In this document: positions 37,450-49,708 of the stretch, piece by piece
How positions within the stretch are numbered: position 1 is the first letter of the stretch
Layout of the letters: each line of letters begins with the position of its first letter
Source: Neckera pumila
Lineage: Eukaryota; Streptophyta; Bryopsida; Hypnales; Neckeraceae
Direction: 5' to 3'
Assembly: GCA_963969595.1 (NCBI GenBank)
Contig: OZ018408.1
Span: forward strand, 28,458,108 to 28,522,107
DNA length: 64,000 nucleotides
The notes under the pieces: model-generated
Seen by the model: the letters and a program-made list of their open reading frames with translations, nothing else
The model's database searches: none
Told to the model about the DNA's origin: nothing
Position numbers and translations under genes: made by a program

Positions 37450-39407
37450 ATGGCCTCACAGACACCGGATGTGCCACCCGAAAAGTAACAAATGTTCTGC
37501 CTCAGTATTCCAGCCCCTGCATGCATCTCATTAGTACCGAATGGATTCTTGCTGCATCTGCACCAGAGTTCGCAATTGGGTGCTCCACGAATATAAACAT
37601 GCTGATAACTTCTAATCTTTCCGACCTTCTTATTCTTCCGTGGAATTTACTTTTTATCCATGGCGCTGGACTGAAAGTTCCTTTGGATTTGGGTTGAATG
37701 CAGATGGTGGTCCAAGGCCACGGTGGCGGTGGTGACTGGGAGCAACAAGGGGCTGGGGTAGGCGATCGTGCTGGAGCTCGCGAGACGAGGCGTCACGGTG
37801 GTCGCCACGGCCAGGAACGCCGCGCTCGGAAGGGACGCCGTGCACGCCGCACGGCACGCGGAACCCGCGCTGGCGGACCTCCTTCACTTCCACCAACTGG
37901 ACGTCACCGACGAGCACAGCGTTGCCCAGTTGGCTGCGTGGTTGCGCACCTTGTTCGGCGGAATCGACATCCTTGTAAGAAATCGTGCAACCTACATAGA
38001 TCCTAGCCCCATAGAGCTATACCCCGGAACTTACTTCAATAGTGCTCCGCGCTGCCGTCAACTTCACTAAGTCCTGAGAGCTTCATTCATTGGAATTGCA
38101 ATTGTCATCGGTTGAATTAGTGGGTTGGTTGAATCGAATTGACTTGTGGTAGGGGATATATACTACATGTCTAAATGATGTATAGATATTTATGTATGTA
38201 TGTGTGGACATGCACCTATGCGGACAGATCAACAACGCGGGGTTGTCGAAGCTGAGGCTGGAGGTGTACGAGGACGCGGCGGAGACGATGGCGGTGAATT
38301 TCTGCGGCGCCAAACGCGTGACAGAGGTGCTACTGCCGTTGCTGCGAGCGTCGCCGGCGGGAGCGCGCATTGTCATTATTACCTCGCAAACGAGCCTGAC
38401 GAAGGTATTGAACAATAAGGACAAACACTTCCTCCTCTTCTACCTAACTGAAGTTAGCTCCGATGGTCCTCTCAGAGTGCATGTTCTCCTCCAGCCCTTG
38501 GTAGAATGATCAAGGGCTTGTAGGAAGAAACTCGTGTTGGAGGGCATCGAAGGCCTTGGAAGGGACATTTGGAATCTAGTTTGATAATCAGTCCCAAATG
38601 ATAATGAGTCTCAAATGTTTACGGCAAGTCGTTTGATGTGATCATTTATATCAAGCCAGCCAACAATGGAAGAAATCCTACCATATTCTTCCGCAAGGGC
38701 CTTGATAGTTACAAAGGATGCTCGAATTGCCCCCACTTTAGAAGCATTTCTTAGAAGATCTGTACATATTCAAAAACTGTGTCAAAGTGTTGAGCATCCA
38801 TAGAGCTTCCATTTCTTTCTTTCTCTTCTACTCCTCAAAACTGTTTTGTGGTGTGGAAGCCCTCCGATCATTTGTGTATGAGCGTTTAACCAATTGCATT
38901 TAGCACCCTCTTTCTTAACCCCTGTACTAGGCCAGGAACACTTACCATGATCAATCTGATGCTTATGCACAGCATTTTGCTTCCCATGAATACGTGAAAG
39001 TGATGGTGCACAAGGCAGTGGAGAATCACATTGTAAGCGTGGTGGATTCCCTGGCGACCAAGTACTTGGGCGACGTGAGAGACGGATGGGCTATTGCGGA
39101 GAACTGGATTGCGCCTCACCATTATAAGGAATCCAAGTTGTGTTTGAACACCTACACTCGCATTTTGGCAGCAAAGTTGGCAGATAGATGTGAAGGGCAA
39201 CGAGTGCTCGTAAATGCACTACGCCCAGGCATAGTGGAAACTGACCTGGTGAAGGCGGCATTTGCAAACTCAGATCCAGCTACAAAAGAGTATTACGTGA
39301 GGACATACGGGATTCTCAATCCGGCTGAGGCAGCTATGGCTCCAGTGTGGCTTGCCCTTCTACCCATTCATGACTACCCTGATGGCCAATTTTTCATCAA
39401 GCAATAG
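37450..39407 (+). pseudogene. short-chain dehydrogenase/reductase (carbonyl-reductase type), one in-frame TAG
   Basis: Four exons join in frame to 305 codons plus stop, a normal length for plant carbonyl reductase-like SDRs: 37450-37484 (ATG, MASQTPDVPPE), 37704-37974, 38228-38404, 38973-39407. The join of exons 1 and 2 recreates the WWSK.TVAVVTG block typical of this plant group. Cofactor motif TGSNKGLG, then DVT, then NAG across exon 3 (INNAG), a Ser in IITSQTS and the catalytic YKESK are all present, so an NADP(H)-dependent ketone or aldehyde reductase is expected. The frame is interrupted once, by TAG at 37759-37761 directly after TGSNKGLG. Related proteins have a residue such as Phe, Leu or Gln there, and CAG to TAG is the simplest cause. 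The fourth-exon start is less certain than the others. The gene lies alone in the filler. Confidence 0.75.
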
Positions 39408-41078
39408 GGAAGCAACACATTTTGAATCATCAATTTTTTTAATAACCCCCTTTCAAAATTGTTGCAGCTACTTTAGTGTAAACTCTGATTTTTGTTTTGA
39501 GGTACAATAGTGCCTCAAAACTTACACTAAGCATTCATATCCCAACAAGTGGGAGAAGGATGTAGATAGAATTACCCATTGTTTTTATCCTCTCAATGGT
39601 GTAGCTTACTAGGAGTGAATCAATGAAAGTAATTGTATTAATTAGGTGATAGAAGGATATAAATTGAAATTATATGCATTCAGTCGCTCTGAGGATGTTT
39701 GAAGTCTTAGAATGATGCATTCAAGTAATTGTTGTAGTAACAGACCGACTCAATCCAAGCATAATAGGATTAAAAAAAAGACAAGAAAAGTTTCTTTCCT
39801 AATTTCTATAATAAAAACATATATATATATATATGTCTGTTTTGATTGCACGTAACATTCCTTTAATTTTTTTGATATTGGATTGATTAGAACAAAGATA
39901 TCCTTTGAATGAGATGTTTATAAAAAACAACCTTAATTATTTGTTGTTTTCTATGGCTTTTTGGCATGCAAAATTAAATGTTTTAAGAGCATTCTTTTCA
40001 TGAAATCTCTTCACCAGAAAGTTCTTTCAAATTGACAATTTTTTTTGGGTTTTTTAAATTGTTTTTCTTATTCTTTACAAATTAAAATGTGAAAGTACTT
40101 ATTTTCATGAGATTTTGCACTTTTTATGAGATTTTCAAGTTCTTCTACTTAGAAAAATTTTCTATGCTTTTCCTTCTCAGGGTACTTTCTTTTTAAAGGT
40201 TTATACATTTGAACAAATTTACATTTTCTTAGAATTTTTTTTCTAATTATATAGTGTTTTTGAAAAAAATTTAGCTCATACAATTAAAATATATTCTATC
40301 TAGTAGGTCTTACATTTGTTTCTTTCTAAAGTATCCGCTAATGAAGTACCCGGGTTTTAAATGTTTTTGGTTGTCTAAGCATGATTTACAAGAGGTCTAC
40401 ATTCATTGAACACAAACATTGTGGACCAACATACTTAGTCCAAATTTAGCATCCCATCACTCAATAGTTATTGATTATCTTAATCATGTATGAATGACTT
40501 ACAAATGACTAAAATACAACTTGGATAACAACTTATAGAGTAGTCATCATTATACATCTTGTAATGTAGAAGAGCTTTGCTAGTATATTTTTCTTGTGGA
40601 AGTCATACATTTACAAATACACATCCTGCACTACAACAGGCTGCCACCCCACCCACACCCATAAACCATCACACTTTTCACAACAATAATGATTTGATAT
40701 GGTTTTGAGCACGGATTCTCACTTCCTATTATTAAATTTTAAAAACCTTTGTTGGATGATAAATTATACACTAATCACAGTAATCATGTTGTATTTTTTT
40801 TAGTCACATTGACCAATCATGGAACCAATTATATGCCACTGAACTAGTGGTGTATAACATGTGGCATGATGTAAGCATCTCACTAGTCATTGATTAGTTA
40901 TATATTTGTCATAGTGCAATCATAAAGTACATTGCGACAATTGTGATGTGGTAGCCTTAGATTGCATTTGCAGCTTCTAAAGATGAACAGTGGAGATTTT
41001 GTTGATTTCTCTCATTCAAAGTTACGGTTTACTTCTTAATTGCAACAATTCAAGTTCATCAACATTAGAAAAATTTCA
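39408..41078. other. AT-rich filler, no gene
   Basis: Downstream of the SDR stop. A short (AT)n run lies at 39821-39836 (ATATATATATATATAT). No gene or clear element seen. Confidence 0.4.
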
Positions 41079-41348
41079 GCCCTCCAAGGCCGCTAAGGAA
41101 TTGATTTACTGGACTCCTTTGGTGCAATTTCAGAATGAATAAAAAAATATTTTTTTTAGAAAAAAAATATTAAAAAATTAACAAAAATATAAAAAAGTTA
41201 AAGTAAAATTTAAAAGAATCTGACATGGCACTACTAGTGCCACGCCAGCACCCAATTTTTAAAAATTAAAAAAAAAAATTATCATTTTTAATTTTTTTTT
41301 TCCATAATTGCATTGGGCGGGTGCAAAACTTGTGGCCCTTTAGAGGGC
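41079..41348. repeat. short TIR element with GCCCTCYAAGGSC ends
   Basis: The left end GCCCTCCAAGGCC faces an inverted GCCCTCTAAAGGGCC at the right. Inside are a GGCACTACTAGTGCC palindrome and A/T runs. The element at 60464-60957 has matching ends and a similar interior, and both are followed by TTCCTAATG. Probably a non-autonomous DNA transposon family. Confidence 0.45.
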
Positions 41349-42469
41349 TAAAATTTTTCCTAATGCTTGCTTTTTTGCTAATCATCATCTTCTCATTTTT
41401 TACTCTTGTTTTGGCCTCAAGATTTCTAAATGCAAATTTAGGTCAGTTGCTACTTTTTTAATGCAACAATTCAAGGTCTTGCTTCTTGCTAATTACCTTT
41501 TTTTTCTTCTTCTTCTTGTTTGTTGTGTATTTCTTCTTGTTGTTTGTTGTTCTTTTTACTATTTGTTGTTTACTTATTTGTTGTTGTACTCTTGTTTGTT
41601 GAGTTTGTTCACTTGTTGTTTTTCTTACTCTAGTTCACATTACAGAAAGTTTGGGCCCTATGGGGGGACTTTCATCCGGATGTGCAAATCCAAAGGGAAA
41701 AAAAAAAAAAAAAATCTTTTTTGTTTTTTTAATTTCTTATAGTCCCAATCTTGCATGGCACACACCTTGCGTACTATATTTTTTTGTTTTGGAGTTTTAG
41801 TTATTTTACATGCCTTTGTCATTGCCCTTCTTTTCAGTAGTGGCAAATGCTTCTTGTTGGAAATCCTACAACTTTTTTGATGAAAATTAGTGAAGCTCTC
41901 TTGGTTTAGATGCAAGAAGAGGGAACAAAATCAAAATTAGCAAAGCATCATGTAGATTATGTAGTTATGTGTTGCATCTTTTGCATTATTTTTTTGTGAT
42001 GCATTTTTTATTAGATATGGTGATTCATTTGAGAACATCAGAGCAGGACAACGTTTTACATGGATTTGTGTACACCATGAGCAGGACAACGTTTCAAAAT
42101 TTAATGTAATCAATGTTCAAGGTTTTCAATCATGTAATCAACTTTGGGCTGATGGTCCTAGTGTGAAGGCTCAAGAGGCCAAACTTTTGGTTTTCTAAAA
42201 TCTCATTGGTGGAAACCAAGGAACTCTTGACCTTTGACCATAGTGTTAAGTGCCCCTCACACTCCACAATAGGATTCACTCTCAAGAACTAAAACCAAAT
42301 AGAAGTGGCACTATGATATTGAAACTTGAGACTATTGTAGAGATTTTTGATGGATCGGCTCTTGTACTTTAAGTACTTGGAGGCTTGATAGTTCTTGCTT
42401 AACAATCAAAGGTGCACTATTCAGCGTTGTACAAGTGCTTGTTTTTCTTAAAAAGTTGTAATTTGTAAT
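41349..42469. other. filler with a TTCTTGTTGTTTG-type low-complexity tract
   Basis: 41480-41640 is a T/TTG/TTC-rich low-complexity tract that gives spurious hydrophobic open frames. AGCAGGACAACGTTT occurs twice, at about 42044 and 42080. No gene. Confidence 0.4.
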
Positions 42470-42473
42470 TTAA

Positions 42474-43371
42474 TCCCTAGAGGATCATTGTTTCTTTGGG
42501 GAACAAATGGAATTTTAGACAGGTACCAAGGGCTGAATTTTTATCTTGATTTTTGAAACTTTTTTTGAAGATAGAAAAAATGAAGAGTTTCATGAAAATA
42601 TAATTTTTTTTCCTTTGGTTCCTTGAAATAAAAGTTATGCCCAAAGAAGCTTAAAACAAGGGAAAGGTAAAATTTTAATTTTATATTAAATTTTTTTTTC
42701 TTAAGGATTATATTTTTATCTATCTGGAAAATTTTCATTTATTCCATTTGTATTTGTTATGAGAAAGTTATGGACAATTTTTTGGCGGGGAATTAAACTA
42801 TCTTCTTGAAAAAATAACTTGGAGGATTCATTTTTTAATGCAATTTTTTCAAGTTTTTAGAAACAAATGTTCTACATGGTTTAATTTGCTTACTAAAACA
42901 ATGTCACCATTGGGATTAGTGCATTTTTATTCCATCTTAAAGATATTAATAATTTAGATTTTCCTTCTAATCCATATCTACTTCTACTTAATAATTTTCT
43001 TAAGAACAAAATTAAGTTTTTTTGTAAATGTTTTTTCTGTAGATTCTCAACTGAATTTTCTACCACAAAGATTTAAAGCTCAAAGATTAGTAGTGTAAAA
43101 AATTTAAGTTTAAAAGGTTAAAAGTCAAAAAAGCGGTCCCTCAATGTATCAATTGCAAAATTTTTGATTTTTTCACTTTAAATGCAAATCTTGCAATCAA
43201 TGATGTCAAAAATTCTAAAGTTTTTTCTACATATTTTTGTACTAGTTAGGTGTAAATTTCTATGGTTAGATGTGAAAGAAAAAACAATTTTTAGATTTTT
43301 TTCACCCTTTGCAATAGGATTGGCAATTTTGAGTGCTTTTTGGGAGAAAAAAGGCCATGGTCCTTTAGGGG
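42474..43371. mobile_element. TTAA-flanked piggyBac-like MITE, copy D
   Basis: Left flank TTAA (42470-42473), right flank CTAA. Ends are TCCCTAGAGGATC and, inverted, CCCCTAAAGGACC. About 898 bases. The interior aligns by eye with copies B and E (TTTGAAGATAGAAAA, ATTTGTTATGAGAAAGTTATG, CAAAGATTTAAAGCTCAAAG, AGGTGTAAATTTCTATGG). Confidence 0.7.
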
Positions 43372-43375
43372 CTAA

Positions 43376-45109
43376 ATCCAAACTCCGAAACTTAGGGATT
43401 ATATGGCCCAAACAAGGAATTTGATCTAATTTGCCTTTGAACTCACAAGGAAGAATAAGCATGCCATAATGAAGTTGCTATAGCAAAGGCTTTGTACCAA
43501 AAGCAAGTTGGAACAAAAATATTGTACTTGACTATTAAACCATGCAAATTTGCATAATAAGACATATTGCCAAACTCACAAGCATTTAAGAAATAACTCT
43601 ATAACAAATGACCTTTTAAATAATGAAATCGATTTTTCTTAAAATACTTTTTGCCAATTGTATTGTTAATGAAAAGAACTTTTGTTTAAACCATTTTAAA
43701 ACAAGATTTATATAGTCAAATTCTTATAATTTATGGAAATAAATAAAAATAGTCAATATTTTATTAATGTTAGAAGACTTATAATTTCAAGATCCTAAAA
43801 CTATTTTGGATATTTTTCATCATCCACTTCATTTTTAATAGATGAACCCTATAATTTTAACCAATTATAAAAAACTTGAAGTATTAAAAGAAATTGTGAT
43901 TTTAATAAATTCTCAAAGCCTAATGACTTTAAATTCATTTGGTTAAGATTTGGTATTTTTTTTTAAGTTTAAGCTGTATGTATAATTTATAATTACCATG
44001 CTCCACATTTTCTTGATTAGAAAATTTCATAGGAAATGTTAAAGGTGATTGCAAAAAAAACTTGTACTATTTTGTGTCACACTTCAAGCGCCCATTAGTT
44101 TTTTGGCCAATATTTTTGCATTTTACTTCCAAATGGCTAAAAATTCATAGACAAGGCACTCATAGCTACTATTTATCTTACCTAATTTTTCAAAAATAAA
44201 TACATTTTTTTATTGTCTAAAAGAACCCCTAATTTACATCACACTTGCAAATTTGGAGGGGGGTAGAATTATGGAAACTACAAGAGAATGGCATCCTATA
44301 TGATATCATATTGACAAAGAATTGTCCAAATCAACAAACTGGCTTTTGACCCTGCAGTTTTTGTCAATTCAAATATATGGTTCATTTCCATTCATGTAGA
44401 AAACTGGCAGCTACCTACTCCTTTGTCTTGTTTTAGGGTAGGGGTTGCCACAATTTTTGAGCGTCAAAGGGACTCACTTGCAAGGCTGTGACTTTGCCAA
44501 GCTTTCTTCTATACACTCTTTCTCTCTTTACATCTCTGAGTTTTAGAATTGTGCATGGCTTGTGCACTTGGTATAAGATAAAATAGCCCATGACGGTCAG
44601 AATTGCTAATGTACCATGTCAGAGGGGTTGTTAAATTATGGTGACATTTTTCTAAGGTAGCTAAACTTAGCTAAAAGTGGCAGGAACTAAAATATAGAAT
44701 TTTGCATCCATAAAAAATTTAAAAAAAATTATACAAGCAGTAAACCCTAATACACCTATGAGATTAGTAGGTGGGGTCATCAACGTCAGACATTGTCCTA
44801 CCATAGTCACTATTGGTACGCTATAATCTTATTGTAATGTATTCATTTCCACCAAAGAATATATAATTAATGACACTAATATTGCACCCTACAAATAGAA
44901 TAAAATGGTGTATTAATCATGATAGTAACAATGTAGAAAATATATTTTTAGGATTTATAAACAATGATTTCACTTTAGAGCCCAAGGTGTTAAGAGATTT
45001 TTCCATAAATGTTCTCAACAGAATTCATTTAAGTTGCTACTCCAAAGTGCAATAGTGTAGAGATCTCTCATTATTTTCTATTTTAGTGACAAGAAGAATG
45101 AAAGTAACA
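43376..45109. other. AT-rich filler, no gene
   Basis: Nothing recognised beyond A/T runs and short open frames without domains. Confidence 0.4.
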
Positions 45110-45113
45110 TTAA

Positions 45114-46036
45114 CCCTTAAAGGCCCCAAGGCCTTTTTTTTGCCCACAAAACACTGAAAACTGCTATTTCTATAGCAAAGAGTACAAAACAAATTCAATT
45201 GTAATTTTTTCACATCTAACCATAGGATCTTACACCTAACTAGTATATAAAAGTGTAAAAAAAATTTCAGAATTTTTGACCGCACAGATTGCAATATATT
45301 TGCGTTTAAAGTGGAAAAAATGAGTTTTTCAGTACATTGCGGGACTAGATTTTTTGAGTTTGAACATTTTTAACTTAAAATTTTTGCACTACAGAGTTTT
45401 GAGCTTTAAATCTTTGTAGTGGAGAATTGAGTTGAGAGTCTCAGAAAAAATAAAAAAATAAAAAAAAACTTTATTTTCATTCTTAAGAAAATTGTTAAGT
45501 AGAAGTAGGTATGAGATAGAAGGAAAATCTAAAATATTCATATATTTTAGATGGAATTAAAATTCACTAATCCCAATGGTGGGATTGTTCTAGCAAGTAA
45601 ACTCAACCATGCAAAAAAGAATTCAAAAATTCAAAAAATTTCATTCAGAAATGAATCCTACAAGTTATTTTTTTCAAAAAGATGCTCAAATTGCCCAAAA
45701 AACAAGAATGTCCATAACTTTCTCATAACAAATCCAAACGAAATGAACCAAAGCTTTCTAGATAGACAAAAATATAATCTAAGAGAAAAAAAAATCAAAA
45801 AAAAAATTTCAAATTTTTGCAAATTTATTTTTGCTGCCCCTTCGTCCCCTATTTTGAGCTTATTTGGTCATAACTTTTGTTCCTGGGCACTGATTGTGAA
45901 AAAAATTATATTCCTAGGAAGCTAATCAACTTTTCTATCTTCAAAAAAAGTTTCAAAAAATCACAACAAAAATTCAACCCGTAGGTATGTGTTCAAAATC
46001 CCGTTTGTCCTCGAAGGGACAATGGGCCTTTAGGGA
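45114..46036. mobile_element. TTAA-flanked piggyBac-like MITE, copy E (best preserved)
   Basis: TTAA at 45110-45113 and 46037-46040. Ends are CCCTTAAAGGCCCC and, inverted, TCCCTAAAGGCCC. 923 bases, in reverse orientation to D as judged by shared blocks (TTTAAAGCTCAAAACTC inverted, CATAACTTTCTCATAACAAATCC-type sequence). The open stretch of 124 codons at 45551-45925 has no known domain and is probably incidental. Confidence 0.75.
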
Positions 46037-46040
46037 TTAA

Positions 46041-48637
46041 TGGAGTTATTGATCCAATGTGAATTTTTCTTTTGGTAAGCATAGTTTTGCAACTATGCCA
46101 ATAAGCTCAAAATTGCATTATAAGATGTCAAATTTTATAAATTAAATGTTAAATCAATTTTTTCCAACTTTATTGAAAAATTGAAAAGGAGTGTCAAATC
46201 TACTATGGATATTCAATAGATATCTACCATAGATATCTTTATATCTTATATGTTTAGAATAACTAATGTTCCAAAAGCTCTAGGCTAGAAATAGATTATA
46301 GGTTGCAAATCCTCTGACCATAAAGGATTTTTTCAAATGTTGTAATTTTTTTCTACAAACATTGATCAAATATAATTTTAGATTATTTGATGAATAGAAA
46401 ATTAATTAATATTAATATTTGCATCATATTGTATTACAGAACTATTACAAAATCTAACTCAAAAACTAGAATTTTTTTTAACAAATTGTAATTTCAAACT
46501 ACAATCAATTTGTTATATGGTGATGTTTAATAAATCATGTTAGTTTATATATATTATTTAATGAGGTTACTTTTTCCATTTCAAGGTCAAGATATTCACT
46601 TAGTCCAAATGTAGATTGATTTTGTTTTGTGAGGATCGATGAGATTTAGATGACCTTTAAGCTTTGCCTACAAAGAATTAGGTAACTAAACCTATTTGTG
46701 ACCTTGTTGCAAAATTGACTCCTACAAATTCTAGCCTAAATATACACGACTTGGACTAGTATTGCTAGTATGTGAGTCTAGGAGCCTAGGCACTTATATT
46801 ATAGGCACTTTTCATGATTATAGGATGTCTATGTAATAAATTCCTATGTTATAAGCACCTTCCATGGTTATAGGGTTTGTATATTATAGATACATATGTT
46901 ATAGGCACCTTGAATGATTGTAGAGTACCTATATACTATACTTATGCTCAAGGCTCATAGGCTCACATTTCTAAACTCACAAGCTAGCGTTGTTCACAAG
47001 ATGCAACAAAAAGTAAGAAAATTTAGTAATAGACAGTAGGCTAAATGCTTATTTGGATGCTTTTGATTGTAGTTACTTTATCTTGACACTCAACTTTAAC
47101 TCTTGAAGAAATTTCTGGGCCTCTAAAAAAATCATACGTAGTAATTTTTTTCCACCTTCTCCCTATCCAACTTTACTTGATGAAATTTGACTGAAACTGG
47201 CCCACGTACACATGCTTGAAATTTCATTGCTGTGATGCATCTTTATTTGCAGGGAGGAGCAAACTACACATCAATGGAAGCCACACTAGCTACTAGCTAC
47301 CAAGCACATGTTGACAACCGCCCAACTAGTTTGAAGACACAGATTCCAACTGAACTACATTGATTTCCTCATATCGGCATTGGGTTGTGATTTGAAACAA
47401 GGTGCCTCCTACTCCATAACATTGTTAACCCTTAAACAACAAAGGGGTGACCCTTGAAAGCCTCCCTTTCATTACCGTGTGAATCATTGACTTCCAAAAT
47501 TGCAAAAGCACTCAATAGAAGTCAAACTATTGTAGAAGATCTCCCCTTTTCACAACAAATTTTGAAGATGAATAGTTGCACTTCTCTCCTATACAATTTG
47601 ATTCTCCGTTGTTTGCCTTGACGTTGAATGCTTAACCAGCCAAAGCCAATTCCTCCTTGAAGATTGGAATAATCCTTCTCTAAAATTTTGGGAGTGAATT
47701 TCGTTTAGTTTGTAGAGAGTCATTGGCTGGTTGAAAAGTTGCAACGTTGGAGGCTTTTACTTTCTACAAGAGAAAAAAGGGACCTTCCAATGTTGGTTAA
47801 TAATGTTTTGTTCCAGCTCTAAGAAAGGTAAAACAACCCAGTGCAATTAGATGAGCCATAGTAGACACCTAGGTAATGACCCCATTATAGGAGGATTCAA
47901 TAAGTGAGATTCAAGGCTACAATCAATGTCTTATTTAACCTGTTGCAGCGATGCAAATGTCTTCTCTATATACCATTTTGAAATCTAGCGTTCAATTGAA
48001 TAGATGTGCTGACATTGCTGATAGTAAATAGGTTCTAACTTCTGATTACAGGTGTTGCATGGCACTGTTAGATTCTTTCTCCACATCCCAATTTTTTACT
48101 CCAGCATGTGTCACCGTCTAGACTTTGTCCTCATACTAGTAGGTAGAGTAATATACTTTGAAGTCGTTCATTTAACACAATTTTCAATATTTTTGAAAAA
48201 AAATAAAATCCAAGGATATAGATTGTTTATTAGAACATTACAACCATAGGGATTGGCATTTTTAAATTTTTTAATTAAGTTCTCAACAATTTTGTATTTT
48301 GAATCATTTTCTATTTCTTTATACTGACTATTTTTTCCTATATGTTGTGCAATTCCAAATGATGTGAGAATTTTCAAGCATATAGCCAACTTGTTTAGGA
48401 AATTGAATTTAAAGAAGCACCACCGTATTCAACATTTTTTCATTGAAAAGTGAGCTTGTGAAGTGTAGATGCCCAATTTCTTGAAAGGTTGAAAAAATGG
48501 TTTTCGTGAATTTGAATGCTTATATCTCACAATCCACGCGATGGAATTTTCTGAAATTTTTACCACATGTTTTCAAGTCATCAAACTACAAGATTCTATA
48601 GTTACATGTGTCTTAAATTCTATTTTTCCACAATTTA
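46041..48637. other. AT-rich filler; short tandem repeat at 46.8 kb
   Basis: At about 46790-46930 a unit of about 49 bases (core GTTATAGGCACCTT...ATGATTATAG) repeats about three times with changes. TTAACCCTTAAACAACAAAGG at 47405 could be one end of another TTAA-type element, but no partner end was found. No gene. Confidence 0.4.
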
Positions 48638-48928
48638 CAGCTACAGATTTGTGAATGTGAATCAGTGCTAATCGTCGTTTGACTCCTGTGTGATATTTTG
48701 CCCTAATTTAGAGGTGCTATAGAGCAATTAGAGGATGTGGCATGCGAGTATGTACAATCGATTCCTCAAGCAACTTATTTATTCTCCCGTGTTTTTTTGC
48801 GTCTGCCTAGGGTTCCGCGCGCTCCCCTCTTCTCCCGTGTTTTTTTGCGTCTGTGTATCGCTTGGCTGGCTGTGCGTGGACTTGTCTTTGTTTATGCGAT
48901 CTTCGTTTCGGAGTCAGCTTGTGGAAGC

Positions 48929-49368
48929 TGTTAAATTATGTAATTTAATCTTTTTTAGAAACCTTAGGCTATTTTGAGACTTCACCTTAGGTGGCACTTC
49001 AAGTAAAAGTGAACTTTTACTTTACGTAGAGTAATTATAGAAGTTACCCTTACTTTAGTCTGTTTTTAGCAACTAGGGTGGGATACTTAAAGCTTTGAGT
49101 TTTCCTTGACAAAGCATTCTTTGTCTAGTAGGTGTTCTAAGAAAGATATATACTATTGTTGAGATTTATTTAACTATTGGTATTTGCCTTAATTAAAGGT
49201 TCACTTTCTCTTGCATTTGCTCTCTTGGATTCTCCTAATAGTTTGGAGTGAGGGACACTCATTTTACATGTGTACAGATCTATGTATCAAATCACTTGAC
49301 AAATTATATAGCCAAGGTTTCTAAAAAAGATTAAATTACATGATTTAAGATTAAATTACATGATTTAA
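48929..49368. mobile_element. 440-base TIR element inserted in the HNH 5' region
   Basis: The left copy shows the empty site (GTGGAAGC directly followed by GTGTTTCGG). The inserted DNA starts TGTTAAATTATGTAATTTAA and continues TCTTTTTTAGAAACCTTAGG. The right end is the inverted CCAAGGTTTCTAAAAAAGA followed by TTAAATTACATGATTTAA, with the last 20 bases duplicated in tandem. The TIR is about 37 bases. AGC (or AAGC) stands on both sides, a possible short target duplication. No coding capacity. The superfamily is uncertain. Confidence 0.8.
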
Positions 49369-49708
49369 GCGTGTTTCGGATTTTGCGGATTTCCAGCAGC
49401 ATTGTTCCAGGTGAACTTCGACTTCTGTGGGGTTGTTTGCCTTGTTTTTGTTTTTGGTTGGCTGCAGTGTGATGCAGCGTCATCTATAGTTTGTGGAAGA
49501 GTTGACATAGTCTCTATTTTGCTTCACCCATTCTAGGGTTTAGGCGTGCTTGCTTGCTTTTCTGCGTCTATCTGTCTGTGCACCTCTCCGCTGTGCAAGG
49601 GCTCAAGGTAAGCTCCCGCAGCTGTTTGTCATCAACTTCGTGGATACCCTAATTAATTGCAGGTGCGTTTGCTTGTGCAGGGGCAGTCTCCATCATACTT
49701 TGGAGCCT

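Noticed and set aside
41461..41742. Leu/Phe/Cys-rich 93-codon frame
   Set aside because: Product of a TTC/TTG low-complexity tract, with no domain and no splice context.
45551..45925. 124-codon Lys/Asn-rich frame as a gene
   Set aside because: It lies within a TTAA-type MITE; homologous copies at 34.8 and 42.7 kb do not keep the frame.
48929..49368. Solo LTR
   Set aside because: It starts with TG but does not end in CA, has long terminal inverted repeats and lacks a 5-base duplication.
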